A DNA stretch of 64,000 nucleotides from Hydrangea macrophylla (GCA_033977485.1 CM066994.1:47579155-47643154); one strand, 5' to 3'. Positions 22,602-35,105 are shown, counted from the first letter of the stretch. A program made the numbers and translations. The notes: generated by a model from the letters alone, not told the origin.

Positions 22602-24463
22602 GTGACTCCGTTTGATCACCATAGCGAAGGGAGGATTTTGATTCGTGTTTCTGATGATGAGGGGGACCTGGGGCTCCTGGTGGCCTCTGTGTCTCGGGGA
22701 TTGGGCGACGAGGCGTCAGAGCCAAGTAGCCCCGAAGTGGCTTTTTCTAGTCAGTGGACTGCCAGCAGTCTGCTCGCCACCGTTCTAGTACGGATCAGGG
22801 ATAGGTATGATATCCCAGGCCATTGTTCCTTGGCCATACCCGACGGCGGGCCTCATCTCCGCCGGTTGGGTTTCGTCATCCTATATGAGGACGCCTTTAT
22901 GGCGGGCCTTCGTCTCCCCCTTCACCCTCTCGCTCGGGATGTGCTGATATACCTCGGGATAACTCCCGGGCAGCTTGTCCCCGAACGGGTGGAGGTTCCT
23001 AATGGGGGCCATACACCTATGGCACCAAGTCTTTGGATATGAGCTCACCATTCAGGAGTTCCTGTGGACTCACCGGCCGTTCCCGTTGCACGGGGAGGTC
23101 GGTTTCTTCTCTGTAGGGGCCCGGTAGAGGAGAAAGATCATTGACAAATGCCCCAACAATAACAAGGGGTGGAAGAAGTTCTTCTATGTATTTGTCCTTG
23201 GGTTGTGTGAAGATGTCCCGAAAATTCAACTGAGGACCTCCTGGGTGGGGAGGCTGAGGAGTAAGCTCCCATCTTGCATCTGCTTTTCATTTTTTCTTAT
23301 TCTTTCTGCTGGACTAACTAAGGTGTTCTTGCAGTGGGGGCATTTTACCCGCCGAGCCTTCCCGAGGAGTGTCAAGACAGGATCCGGGCCTTAGCTGAGG
23401 ACCCAATAAACATTGCGGACGTGGTGACCCGGGCGGGAGTTCGGAAAGTCAGTTACGAACTCAGTCAGCCCTTTGAGACACCTGTCTTCCCTCCAATCAT
23501 TCTTGGTAAGTTCTTTCCTCTATAGTTATCTTTACTACCCCCAGTTATTGTTTATTGCTTTCCCGATCACTTATCGCCCACTTTTCCCTTTTTGCAGAAA
23601 TGGACCTAAGAAGAGATCCCAAAGCATTTAGGGTGAGGGAGGCCACTGCTGCCGCTCGAGCTGCTGAGAGGAGGAAAAGGCCAGCTGCTGACAGTCAGCC
23701 GCTAAGGCTAAGGCATGGGCCTGCAATTCCCTCAGAACTGGTCAGAACATCGGCTCCGCGGGTGGTGCAAGACACCGCTCCCGGGGTGAATGTACCAACC
23801 GGAATGCCACTAGGAGAGTCCTCGGAGATTCGGGATGCCACCGGGTCTTCTCTCGAGCCAGGTGGAGATGTGCGCTGGGATGTCTCTGTAGGTGTTCCAG
23901 GGATGGCTTTTCAGCCCTCTCTCACTTTGTAAGTAACTTACCCTGTTTCCTTCATTTTTGTTAACCATTTGCTGGGTGTGACCAACCGGTTTCTACCTTG
24001 TTCTTTGTAGGTCGGCTGCTTGGCTACTGGGGTTGAATCTTTCTTGCCGGCCTTGGCTGAGAGGGCGGCCGCTGTTGAGGCCGCTCTTTCAAACGAGAGG
24101 GCAGCCTTGAGCGCCCAGGCCGAGTTGGAGACCGCTCTGACGGAGCTGGGGGCCGCCCGGAAAGGTTAGGAAGCTGCAGAGAAGGCCCTGACTGAGGCTG
24201 AAACTACACGGGAGGAGGTGCCAAGGTCCAAAGATGACTTCGACGATGGCTTCTTTCAGGGGTATGCAGACCTGAAGAGAAGGCTGGCTCTGGACCATCT
24301 CGAGCTGGACCTTACTAGCTGCACGGGGTCGAACTATGACTATTAGGAGATGGGACCCGATGCTGCTGAAGGAGCCGCCGCTGAAGACGCGCCGGCCGAG
24401 GACACTGCTACCGGCAGGAGGTTGGGGAGACCAGGGAGGAAGTGGTCGTTATGGACGACTCTT
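22602..24463 (+). pseudogene. Antisense 'putative gypsy type transposon' gene within Tat element, decayed
   Basis: The + strand frame from 22602 encodes a region with GLRLPLHPLARDVLIYLG and PGQLVP. After a one-base frameshift near 22990 it continues with a WHQVFGYELTIQEFLWTH-like segment, then a TAG near 23126 and a KGWKKFFYVF-like segment. This is the conserved text of plant proteins annotated as putative gypsy type transposon (Pfam Transposase_28). Further exons follow: 23334-23505 after a cag acceptor, 23598-23930 ending at gtaagt, and 24011 onward, an alanine/glutamate-rich coiled-coil-like region with stops near 24168 and 24343. Genes in this antisense position are known in Tat elements; their role is unknown. 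Confidence 0.7.
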
Positions 24464-25000
24464 AGGCATTATACTCTTTTTGTTTTTATTTTTTATATTT
24501 TATTTTTGCAATTAGTAATAATAAAGGTCCTTCGATACCATCTTTTGCACACTGTTTGCACGTGTACTTTTATACTTATTTTTGTTTGCGATTGCCTGTG
24601 TCTGACCGACTGTTAGTCTTAGGTAAACCCTGCCTTAGCAAAACGTTTAGGAGTGTGACCCGTGGGGAACACTTGGTCTTTTAGGGACCTGTAGTGCCTT
24701 TAAATTTCTCGAGATGTTAATGGTTAGGAGATTTTAGGTCTATAGGTCCCGCTCGGTAAACTCTGAGCCATGTAGGCACCTAGGAATGTTTATGGGTTAA
24801 TTCTAAGTCCTGTTATGCGATTTCCTGTTTTAGTTCAATATTCCCCCTGCCCCCAAGCTTTTGCTAAGGCGGGCGTGTGTAGAGGAAATGACTATAGGTA
24901 ACCGACCTAGAACATTGGTAGTTCCAGGGTCTTTTGAAGTTTGCTATCATCAGCCACTTAGGGGGATTTGCCCCCATATGGACTTAAGCGAAACCGATAC

Positions 25001-25118
25001 CCCGGGCGTGATCCCAAGGTCTTATGGTGCCTCGGGTGTGATCCCGAGTTCTTTTGGTGCCTCGGGTGTGATCCTGAGGTCTTCTTTGTGTCTCGGGTGT
25101 GATCCTGCGGTCTTTTTT
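25001..25118 (+). repeat. Short tandem array (cctcgggtgtgatcc)
   Basis: Four or five units of about 32 bp built on 'gcctcgggtgtgatcccgag' lie between the antisense gene and the integrase end. Non-coding. Confidence 0.8.
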
Positions 25119-25190
25119 TTTGGGCCTTGGATCATTGGTGAGGAAATGCTCCACATTCTAGGGGTGTGACAGGTTTTGTCCGTCCAGTGT

Positions 25191-26623
25191 CTACAGCCAA
25201 TAGGTTCCCGGTCGGTTAACCCGGGTAACTATATATGGGCCTTCCCAGTTTGGTCCCAGTTTCCCGTGACTCGGAATTTTGGTAGATTGGTTTACTGCCT
25301 TTAGGACGAGGTCCCCGATTTGGAAATTGCGATGCTTTACCTTGCTGTTGTAGTACCGTGAGACCCTATTCTTATACGCTGCCACCTTTAGGTATGCTCG
25401 GTCTCTTTTTTCTTCCATTAGGTCGAGTTCCCCTCTGCGGGCTTCCTCGTTGCCTTGCTTGCTGAAATTTGCTACCCGGTAGGTTGGTAGTCCGAGCTTT
25501 GTAGGGGCCACTGCCTCGAAGCCATAGGTTAGTGAGAATGGGGTTTCCCCTGTTGCCGCTCGGGGTGTGGTGCTGTAGGCCCATAGAAAGGTTGGTAGTT
25601 CATCAACCCAGCGTCCATTGGCCTGTTCAAGCCTGGTTTTAATGGATTGTAGCATTGTTCGGTTTGTTACCTCGGCTTGTCCGTTGGCTTGAGGATGCTC
25701 GGGAGAAGAGTAGTGGTTTGATATTCCATAACCCGAGCAGAACTAAATACCGGTGTGTCAAACTGTTTTCCATTGTCGCTGACTAATGCCCGGGGAACCC
25801 CGAACCTGCTAAGTATATTTTTCTCCACAAAACCTTCCATTTTCTTCTTGGTTATGGTTGACAAGGGCTCGACTTCGATCCACTTAGTGAAGTAATCTAC
25901 TGCGATGACGGCAAACTTGACCTGACCTTTTGCCATGGGGAGTGGTCCGACTATGTCGATGCCCCACTGGACAAACGGCCTGGGGCTGAAGATTGGAGTT
26001 TGGGGCTCTGCCGGCTGATTGATCATGTTTGCATATATCTGGCACTTGTCGCACCGCTTGACATAATCCTGGGAATCCCAGGCCATTGTGGGCCAGTAGT
26101 AGCCTTGCAGCAGTGCTCTGCGGGAGAGGGCCCAGCCTCCGACATGGTTTCCACATACCCCTTCATGGATCTCGAATAAGATTGCTTGGACCTGGGTAGG
26201 ATGGATGCACCGTAGATAGGGGATAGTGAATCCCCTCTTGTATAGCACACCATCGACGAGATGGTACCTTGCCGCTTGGTATTTGACCCGTCGGGCCTCG
26301 TGCTTCTCGGTCGGTACATTCCCAGTGTTGAAGAACGTTACTATGGGATCCATCCAGCTGGGTCCTAAGTCGACCAGGTCAACTTCCATACCCTCTGAGT
26401 TGGACATATTGGGTTCGGGCAAGTATTCTTCCCTTATCCCGGGAAGGTCCGACTCAGAAGATGATGCCAGTCGAGCTAATCGATCGGCCCTTGTGTTTTC
26501 TTTCCTCAGGATCTGTGTGATGGAGAACCCTTTGAGCTTCTTTGTAATTGTCCGTACGAGGGCTAGGTAGGCCATCATGTTATCTTCCCGGGCTTCATAC
26601 TCCTGATAGACTTGGTTGACCAC
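25191..26623 (-). pseudogene. Integrase of Tat element, frameshifted
   Basis: On the minus strand 26623-25667 carries the zinc-binding HHCC module (HEGVCGNHVGG, then CDKC) and the catalytic core with GIDIVGPL and VSDNGKQF, giving the two aspartates of the DDE triad. The region expected to hold the glutamate is frameshifted near 25710, and 25655-25191 encodes the C-terminal part (TPFSLTYGFEAV, ending in a WEGPYIV motif). Integrase inserts the cDNA into host DNA; this copy cannot make a full protein. Confidence 0.88.
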
Positions 26624-28396
26624 TTGCTGGGAGTCGCTGTACCCCTAAATTTGCTGTGCGCCCATCGAGGTAGCCAACTGCAGCCCGACAAACAAGGCTT
26701 CATACTCGGCTTCATTATTGGAAGCCTGAAGCCCGAATTGCAGGAGCGTACTCCAGCTGGATCCCGTCGTGTGTGGCCAGGATGATCCCTACCCCACTGC
26801 CCTGCTTATTGGAGGACCCGTCCACATAGAGTATCCAGGTCGGGATGTCGGATTGTAGCTCGGGTGGTAACTCGGGTGGGTTGGGTTCCTGAACTGGTTC
26901 ATCGGGATATGTGATTCCACTAGGAAGTCTGCCATTGCCTGCCTCTTGATGGCTGTCTGTGGTCTGTAGACTACCTCGAACTCTTCTAATTCCAACGCCC
27001 ACTTCATGAGTCTCCCGGACCTTTCCGGCCGGGAGAGAATTTTGCGCAAAGGTTGATCAGTGAGAACTACTATGACATGAGCTTGAAAATACGGACGGAG
27101 CTGCCGGGCCGAAGTGATGAGCGTAAAGGCGAGCTTTTCTATACGGGAATAGTGGCTTTCTGCGCCCTGGAGGGCCCGACTTATGTAGTAGACCAGGTAC
27201 TGTATCCCGTGCTCTTCTCTGATCAATGTCGAGCTTATCGCCGAAGGTGATATCGCTAGGTAAAGAAATAACTCCTCCTTTGGTACGGGCGTTGAGAGTA
27301 GGGGAGGTGATGCCAGGTATCGTTTGAGTGCCTGGAATGACCCATCACACTCGGACCATTCAAAGGCTTTGCGGAGGATTTTAAAGAACGGCAGGCGCCG
27401 GTCAGTTGCCCGGGAGACGAATCTGTTCAACACCGCCACCCGTCCTGCCAAACTCTGAACTTCTTTCATCGATCGGGGTGACCGCATGTTGATAATGGCT
27501 TGAATCTTCTCGGGGTTGGCCTCAATGCCATATCTGCTGACCAGGTGTCCCAAGAACTTCCCGGAGGAGACTCCAAATGCGCACTTAGCCGGGTTCAACC
27601 TCATCCGATATTTTCTTAAGATGCTGAAGGCCTCAGCCAAGTGCTCGAGATGGTTGGGCTCGTCCCGGTTCTTGACCAGGAGGTCGTCAACATACACCTC
27701 CATGGTCTTCCCAATTAAGTCTCTGAACATATGGTTGACCAATCGCTGATAAGTAGCCCCGGCATTTTTGAGGCCGAATGGGATCACCTTGTAGCAGTAT
27801 GTCCCCTGGTCAGTGATGAAAGACGTTTTTTCTTCGTCGTCGGGGTATATGCGGATCTGGTTATACCCGGAGTACGCATCCATGAAGGATAGTAGTGAGT
27901 GACCGGCCGCTGAGTCCATAAGGAAGTCTATCCGGTGTAATGGATAGCAATACTTTGGACTGGCCTTGTTTAGGTTAATAAAGTCCACACATATCCTCCA
28001 CTTTCCGTTGATCTTCTTTACTAGCTCCACATTTACCAATCAGTCGGGGTATAGCACTTCTCGGATTGATTTCGCATTGAGGAGCCTTTCGACCTCCTCC
28101 CGTGTTGCTACCTGTCTTTCGGGTGCCATTCTCTTCCTCTTTTGTTTAATCAGGTAGTTGCTCGAGTCAATGTTGAGTCGGTGAGACATGGCCCGAGGAT
28201 CAATTCCGGGCAAGTCCTCGTGCCTCCAGGCGAAGACATCCTGGTTTTGTCTCAAGAATTGGACCAGCTTTTCCCTGAGATCTGCCTCTAGGAGAGTACC
28301 GATGCTGACAGATCGGTCGGGAAATTGGGGATCCAGTGCTACTTGGCTAAGTTCCTCAACTAGACTGACTTCGTCTTTGGCGTCCCTCGGGTCCAT
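26624..28396 (-). pseudogene. Reverse transcriptase, RNase H and second RNase H of Tat element
   Basis: 28396-28040 is the N-terminal part; an in-frame TGA at about 28037-28039 sits where related proteins have Trp. 28039-26789 then encodes the palm with FMDAYSGYNQI, GLKNAGATYQ and the intact catalytic YVDD, followed by RNase H (from about LFLYLAISPSAISSTL) and a linker. The extra RNase H starts at WILYVDGSSNKQGSGVG (about 26830) and continues in another frame past about 26710. The double RNase H supports Tat lineage. Confidence 0.9.
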
Positions 28397-28477
28397 CTCT
28401 TGAATATTTAGCGCTTCTGAAATAACTCTTTGCGCAACGAACTGACATAGCAGCTCCGGGCGAAAGCTGATCTCCTT

Positions 28478-28815
28478 TCAGACTCCCTGGCCCTGCGGGG
28501 ACGGGAATTTAATGACCAGGCTGTAAGTTGACACAACCGTCCTAGCCTTATTGAGCGTTGGCCACCCCAGGATGACATTGTAGGCGGATGGGGTTTCCAC
28601 TGTAACAAAATTTGCGAGCACGGAGACCTGTTGTGGGTAGGTCCCTATAAGAACTGGCAGTTTGATCATCCCGAGTGGTTGCATGCTGGATCCGTTGAAT
28701 CCTACCAAGGGAGTGGCCATTGGTCGGAGCCGGTCCCTTGATATCCCGAACTAATCGAAAGCTGAGGCGAACTATATGTCCGAGGAGCTACCCGTGTCCA
28801 CTGCACCCTCTTCAC
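28478..28815 (-). pseudogene. Aspartic protease of Tat element
   Basis: The minus strand encodes the active-site motif VDTGSS near 28790-28810, then stops within about 50 bp, and downstream (28720-28478) the conserved YNVILGWPTLNKA segment. It would release Gag and Pol proteins from the polyprotein. The stops between active site and C-terminus show decay. Confidence 0.75.
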
Positions 28816-28875
28816 CATGTAATTGGCTATAGTGAGCGTCACCACTAGCGGATCGTCGTGGGGACAGTGCAGGTC

Positions 28876-30645
28876 TCAGACATCGTTAGATGAGAAGGTG
28901 AGGATATCGGTTGGTGGAGCGATGGCTGGCTGGACTTCCAGGACATTCGCTCGGGATGCTCGAGTATGCCTCTTCCTTGACGACTGCGAGTCCCCGGCCG
29001 CCCGATGTTCCCCTAGAGACCACGTTGATGTGGCCGAGGGGTTGCTGCTGCTCTGGAGGCCGGTATCCTGCCGCGGTCGTTTATCTGTGGTGACGAACTC
29101 GGCTAGGTGGCCCTGCTCGATCAGCTTCTCAATGGCAATCTTGAGCTTGAAGTAGTCCACTATATCATGGCCATGATCTTTGTGATACTGGCAGTACTTG
29201 TCCCGGTTTCTCTTCTCAGGCGAACTTTCCAGCTTGGTGGGCTTCTTGAGCAAAATTTGTGTCTCAGCAGCGACCATAACTTCTTGAATAGGGCGGGAAA
29301 GCGGCGTGAAAGCTATTGGGGGCTGCTCCCGACCGCTCTGCTTCTGATTCTGCCTCGGCTGGTTCCCCGTTCTTCTCTGAGCTCTCCCGCTTCTGCTTGG
29401 CTTTTGGGGAGTCGTCTTCAGCAAGACTTGTCCTCTTGGATTTCAGGAATTCCTCTGTATCGATGTACTTCCCAACCCTCTCTGAGAGTTCAACCAGGGT
29501 AGCCGATCGGTCACGGTGGAATAACGTGGCTACCTTGGTGTTTTGACCCCCTGAGCAAAAGGTTGTGATTGCGACTGTTTCATTCAGGTTGTGGATCTGA
29601 AGCTTTTGTTGATTGAATCGGTCAACATAGTCCTTCAATGATTCTCCTTTGTGCTGCTTGACAGCCAACAACTGGGTGTCCGGCTGCAGTAGGTCGAGCA
29701 TACCCACGAACTAGCTGATGAAGAGCTTATTGAGCGTCTTAAAGTCGCCAGCCAATCGGGGTTTGAGTGAGTGAAACCACTGTGTGGTTGGCCCTTTGAG
29801 AGTGCTGGGAAAGGCTAGGCAGAGCAGTTCATCGGTGTTAGTAACTAACGCCATATGAGCCTTGTAAGTCCAGACGTGATCGACCGGTCTCCCCGAATCG
29901 TCATAAGAATTGAGGTTGCTTGAATTTGCGCGGAATTGGAAATCCTGTGATACGAACAGTGAAAGGCGACTCAGTTTCGATATTGGCGTAATCGCGACCT
30001 GGCTTGTGACACAACTTCTCGACCAGTTTTTGCAGGTCGATGTGGGCCTTGACGTCCTCCCGATTGGTCTCCCGTTCTGTTTTGGTGCGATAGGTTGGGT
30101 CGGACGAAGAAGCCTCCTCCTTGAAGTGTGTTTTCCTTAGGGAAAGTGCATGGCTTTGACTCCGGTTAATCGTATGCCTAAGGTCACCTCGGCTCCTGGC
30201 CAGGCCATCTTGGGCTGATTCCCGGGCCGTTTGCCTTTGCCCCTCCCTTCTGGCAGCACGTTTATCGTTGATGATTTCTCTGGCATCCCCCGCTCAGCTT
30301 GGGTTGGCCTGGGCACGTTGCCGAGTCTGCTCGGGACCACGGCTACGCTCTTCATTCCCGGGCTGCCCCAAAGCCGGGGGGGATACTAGTGCAGTATGGG
30401 CACGCCGTCGGTTCACCTGGGCACGCGATTACGTGCGTCGTTCCTGAGCCGATCCTCAGTTTGAGGGGGCTTATTCTGTTGGCCAGCAGTGCTTCGATTT
30501 GTTGCTGAGCTTGACGCTGGCCCTCTAGGAGCTGTGCAAGGGCTGCGGTGATCTGCTCTGAGGTCATGGAAGCTGGGGGTTGCCCGACCTGCGAATCTGC
30601 CTGGCCCGTTGGTGCAGCAGTATTCTTACCCTTCTTTTGCGGCAT
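28876..30645 (-). pseudogene. Gag of Tat element, broken
   Basis: The start ATG is at 30643-30645 (MPQKKGKNTAA), followed by a Gln-rich N-terminus. After frame interruptions, 29707-29264 encodes the retrotransposon gag core (ESLKDYVDRFNQQKLQI). 29424-28876 continues in another frame with the zinc-knuckle region YCQYHKDHGHDIVDYFKLK, in which the third expected Cys is Tyr, and then IEKLIEQGHLAEFV. Gag forms the virus-like particle. At least three lesions separate the pieces. Confidence 0.85.
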
Positions 30646-30690
30646 GGTGATCAGTCAAAAGATTTGTTTATCCTGAGAAATCTGTCGAAT

Positions 30691-30708
30691 TTCCCACAGA
30701 CGGCGCCA
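30691..30708 (-). promoter_or_regulatory. Primer-binding site of Tat element
   Basis: Read on the minus strand, TGGCGCCGTCTGTGGGAA lies three bases inside the 5' LTR. Sites beginning TGGCGCCG are usual for Tat/Athila-group elements. Confidence 0.8.
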
Positions 30709-30711
30709 AAC

Positions 30712-31268
30712 TAATGATGCCGAAATTAGAAGATTGAGACAGGTATTTGTATGTGGTTCAGTCTTGTTAATAAAGGAACCTACGTCCACGTGTGTGTCGG
30801 AGCACTTGCACTATGAAAACAAACAGCCGGGGGTCTTTGTGAACCAACAGTGGGGATGGAGCTACCAGAGACTGGCTGGGCAAATATAGATGCGTGAGAT
30901 AAGTGCACGATCCCCTTCAATGGGGGTGAGGGGTCCCTTTTATAGTATAAGAGAGCCCCCCCCCCTTACAAGGCAAGGTAATTGATTAGGTAATACAATC
31001 TAATTGGGATTGACTAGCACAAATCGTGCGAGTTTCCTAATTGGTTTAGGAAACCATCTTCTCTTTCCATTAGTCTTTTAGCTTGAGCAGGAAACTGTCT
31101 AGAACCTTCTGGTTCACGTCATGGGATGTGGCTGAGCTGCATTCGCGATGAACTGAGCCCGCGCCACGTTCCCGACCTCTACAGGTCGGGACCGGATAAC
31201 ATTGGGCGAACCGCCCGGGTTAGGTACGAGTGGAGCTTTGCTCCCCCCTAATATTTTTATACATATCA
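30712..31268 (-). mobile_element. 5' LTR of Tat element
   Basis: 557 bp. It begins TGATATG on the minus strand at 31268 and ends next to the primer-binding site. It matches the split left LTR with visible substitutions and small indels, more diverged than the Ogre-like LTR pair, so the insertion is older. Confidence 0.9.
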
Positions 31269-31273
31269 TATAG

Positions 31274-32600
31274 TATACGTAAGTGAGGAAACTAGTTGAG
31301 CGCCTAAAGATAACTTGTTGGTTAGTATTAGAGTTGATTTCAAGATTGTTTCTTGGGAGAGTTGAGTGAGTTGGTGATTGTATTCCTTATTGATTATAGT
31401 GGATTCATTGGTTCCTCCTCCATGCTAAGAAGCATGGACACGCGACACGGACACAACGCGTGATGCGAATACGTGGACACGATATTTCTCAAAAAAGCAG
31501 GATACAAATAGCTGGGGATACTTAGATTTTTTTCTATTTTTTTAAAATTTATATACCATGTCTAATCGAAGTTGGCATAAAAACACATAAATCACAACAA
31601 TACTATTACATTATCACTAATACCAAAGCCAATAAATAAAATTCAAGGACATCTTCAAAAATCAACATTCATCAACCAGGTTTCGAAGCACATTTGCTAA
31701 CTACTAAATAGAATACATAATTGTCCCTAAAAAATGTCCATACTGTGATTGAAAACCAAGTGTTCTGTACGTTTGGTGTCATCTTGTTTCTTCTCATTAA
31801 GTGGTCAAAGGGGTAAGTACTCCAATTCCACTCACAACATGATGAAGCAGAAGGGTGCACAAGTAGCTTCAAAGATAGGCTTTGAAGCAAAGGTGCACAT
31901 GCACCGTAGGTTACCCACCAACTTTTAGGATCCATTTCATAGCGATGGTGAATGGTATCAACACCGCAAACTCTCCCGACCTACTTAAGTATCCGACAAG
32001 TGTCCAAAGAGTGTCAGTTCAAGAAAAACTAATAAAAAATTCAGACACGATATTTTGAGCATTTGACATGTGTTCAAAGAGTGTTGGAGTGTCAGTGTGG
32101 GATACACAACTGACATTGATACGAGGGGCAAAGAAGAGAGTGGGTGCTTCATAGCCTCCATGGTTAGGCAATTCATTGAACCGCGCATATATCTTGTGTT
32201 CTTTGTGATTGGTTTTTGATTTCTTTGTTTGATTCGTCGATTGTATCGCTTCCTCACAACACATACTTTGATATTCAAGCAGTTACGAAAGGATTCGAAC
32301 AAACAAACTTCACCTTATTCTAATGTTTGTCAGCCAAAATGAGATTGTCTTATCTCCTTGCTTAGTTGCTTCTTATCCTCATCTCAGAGTTCCTGAATTG
32401 TTGATGCTGGTGCGGAATGAAACATTTACTTAAGCTGCAGGCACCAACTTAGCCCAAGTCTTGTAGTTCCTTAACACTCATCTTCAAGCACAAACTGAGT
32501 AATAAGAGCTCCTTGAGCTAAGGTGTTTAGTTCTAGCATGAAGAATGGGATTGGTAGTCATGTACAAAGCACTTAGATTTTCATATAGCAGCATACGAGG
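31274..32600. other. Gene-free stretch with ggacacg-rich degenerate repeats
   Basis: 31437-32110 has many copies of 'ggacacg/gacacgata/agtgtc'. Similar text in inverse form is found at about 35930-36070, so these may be the two ends of an old transposon into which the copia element inserted. No terminal repeat or coding region could be fixed. A 31-bp stretch at 32445-32476 recurs at 36730-36761. Confidence 0.35.
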
Positions 32601-32601
32601 T

Positions 32602-32841
32602 TCAGAAGATAACACCCCAAAATCTGTAACTAAATGGATAACCCATGTTAATTCTCTGAAGTGGAAGATAGAGCTTTGTACTCAGCTTCTGTGCTTGATC
32701 TAGCAAGTGTGGACTATTTCTTTGAGGTGAGGCCCAGGAACCACAATTAGCTCCAGTGAAAATGCAGTTCCCAGTCGTTGATCTTCTTGTTACTGCAAAT
32801 CTTCCCCGATCTGAAAACCCATACAAGTTAGAAAATGACAT
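32602..32841 (-). pseudogene. Copia RNase H fragment
   Basis: The minus frame shows LYGFSDRGRF and RRSTTGNCIFTGANCGSWAS, which match the copia RNase H region (family form: YsDaDWAgd...RRSTTGyCiflg). The catalytic aspartates are partly lost. It lies only 120 bp from the GAG-pre-integrase region, showing the deletion of integrase and reverse transcriptase. Confidence 0.75.
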
Positions 32842-32961
32842 TTTTCATTCCCTGGTCGACAGTACCTTTATGTACATCAATATTCTTCTGACTCTTTACG
32901 CATGAAATTGTTTTGTTAGGTTCATTGTACATGTATTGTCTTGTTTGAATGGTGTCAGCTA

Positions 32962-33228
32962 CTAAAGAACAATCACGGAACCTCCACATTCCCTGTCATC
33001 TATAAATGACACCCTATGATGCTTACCTAATTGGCAAGCCTCACACTCTAATTTATTTATGAATTTAAAAGAAGGAAAAACTAGCTGCAACGACTGTAGG
33101 GATGGATGACCTAGCCGACAGTGCCATTGATGAGGTGAGACAACTCCAGATAAGGCCACAAAATCATTCTGAGGGGGAAGAGACTGAAGATAGTAAAGAC
33201 CATTCTGCTCACGACCTCCACCAATCAT
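32962..33228 (-). pseudogene. Copia GAG-pre-integrase domain fragment
   Basis: The frame contains WHCRLGHPSLQSL followed by CEACQLGKHHRVSF, the pre-integrase zinc-binding region that normally precedes the integrase core. The core itself is absent downstream. Confidence 0.8.
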
Positions 33229-33249
33229 CTTCTTCGAGGTGAGGTCCTA

Positions 33250-34670
33250 AAAAACACAATGAGAGGGATAAAATGTTACAGAACAATTGAGAGACTTAGT
33301 AAGTTGACTAATAGATAAGAGACTAAACGGAAAATCAGGAATGTAATTAACAGGAGACAAGGTGAGAGATGAAGTAGGAGATACGGAACCATGACCCGAG
33401 ATACGGAACCATGACCCATAATAGGACAAAACCGGCCATCAACTAACACAACTGAGGACCGTGTAGATGGACTAAATAGCTGGGAAAAGATTTGGGACTT
33501 ACCAGTCATATGAGCTGAAGCTCCCGAGACTATAACCCATGGAGAATGAGTAGAAGATGACAAACATGCAATATTACCTGAGTGTGCAAACCCTGCAAAA
33601 GAAGATAGAGACATTTGATGTTGATGTTGAACTAAGGCATTGTACTCATCACGGGATAGGGTGATAGACTCATTTGAAAATGGCACAGTTGGTGAAGTAG
33701 ACTGAGTAGCATCTTGAGGAGAACCCGTAGGATTATCAGAGAACAGGGCTGGAGTAGAAGAGTTTTCCCACAGTTTTCCATGCAGATCATAACAACAGTC
33801 CACAGTATGATTGTCCCCTCCACAATGTGTACAATAAAGAGAACCACGGCCACGACCAAAACCTCGACCACGAGGGGAATAACCACCACGACCGCGAGAA
33901 CCAGAGACGACGGGAGCGGAAGAACCACGTCCACCACGACCTCTATTATAAGAGGGAGAATACCCACGTCCACGAAATCCACCACGGGGGCTTGAACTAG
34001 TAACAAGGGCAGAATTATCTTTGCGAGGAGTCTCAGAAGTCTCAGTACCAGCACGAAGTACCCAAGAGTAAACATTGCCCAAGGAGGGAATACTCCCATC
34101 ACCAGCTAAAATATTGGCTTTAACAACCTGAAGATTGAAGTGTAAACCCGATAAAAACTTTGAGACATTGAAGTCCTCACGTTGCTGCTTGAGAACCTCA
34201 ATATCGCTAGTAAGGGGATGATATTGATCAATCTCATCCATCAGACCCTTGAACTTGCTATAATACTCACTAATAGATTTATCCCCTTGCTGAAGTAGAA
34301 ACAGATTCTGATAGACTTCATAAACTCGAGAAACATTCTTTTCCATAGAAACAGATTCACGAATAGATTCCCAAATAGCTTTAGCTGTGGGCAAAAACAT
34401 AACACTTGAAGAGATGGTGGGATCCATACTATTCCATAACCACGACATTACTAGAAAATTATCAGAGACCCAATCGTCGTAATCTTTACTATCCTGAGAC
34501 GGGGCATTACACTCAATATATTTTAATTTCTTCCTCCCACCTAACGCTACCTTCATAGCTTGAGCCCACAACAAATAATTGGATCCATTTAATTTGGTGG
34601 TTATAATTTGCATACTCATGATGTCAAACGATGAATGAGACCCAGATGGAGTAGAACCGGAACCCGCCAT
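33250..34670 (-). pseudogene. Copia gag-protease, frameshifted
   Basis: The start ATG is at 34668-34670 (MAGSGSTPSGSHSSF). A copia gag domain follows (LNGSNYLLWAQAMKVAL, ISEYYSKFKGLMDEI), then an RGRG-rich stretch and a CCHC zinc knuckle (CTHCGGDNHTVDC). The protease site reads WVIVSGASAHMTG, with Val in place of the catalytic Asp. A 20-bp tandem duplication (33378-33397 and 33398-33417) shifts the frame just downstream; protein text resumes in the new frame with SLLSISQL. Confidence 0.85.
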
Positions 34671-34834
34671 ATAAATTAGGAGTTGGAGATGAATAATAAG
34701 ACGTAACAAGTATCAACGAACAACAAGCAGCATCAACGAAACCATATAAACGAAAACATCAGACAAAGGGACTGGTGGGAGCGAATATAGATGAAATCCT
34801 CATAGAAAAAATGTTGAAATGAAAAAATTGGGCA

Positions 34835-35105
34835 TAGGAAAGTTGCAGCTAGGGCATGGGGATCTCGGCTGGGTGTGAAGGGCAGGAGGGGCTGCGGCTA
34901 GGGCATGGGGGGTCTCGGCTGGGTGTGGGGTAGGAAGGGGTGGCTTCGGCTAGGGTAGAAAGGGCAGGAGGGTCTGCGGCTAGGGCATGGGGGGTCTCGG
35001 GTAGGGTTTCTGGTCAGTGGGGGGGCTTGGCTGGGTATGGGCTGGGGATGGATGGCTTCGGCTAGGGTATAAGGGGTAGAGGGGCTGCGGCTAGGGTTTC
35101 TGGTC

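Larger units (their letters stand above)
19555..31268 (-). mobile_element. Complete Ty3/gypsy Tat-lineage retrotransposon with antisense gene
   Basis: On the minus strand the order is 5' LTR (30712-31268), primer-binding site, gag, protease, reverse transcriptase, RNase H, a second (archaeal-type) RNase H, integrase, a region with an antisense + strand gene, polypurine tract (about 21646-21662) and 3' LTR (19555-21645). The element is flanked by the 5-bp duplication TATAG (19550-19554 and 31269-31273). Integrase before an antisense gene and a duplicated RNase H are marks of the Tat lineage (for example Grande and Retand). Several stops and frameshifts make this copy inactive. Confidence 0.88.

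Noticed and set aside
33632..34102. 156-codon minus-strand frame overlapping copia gag
   Set aside because: It is the shadow frame of the RGRG-rich gag region, giving a Val/Leu-rich artefact.
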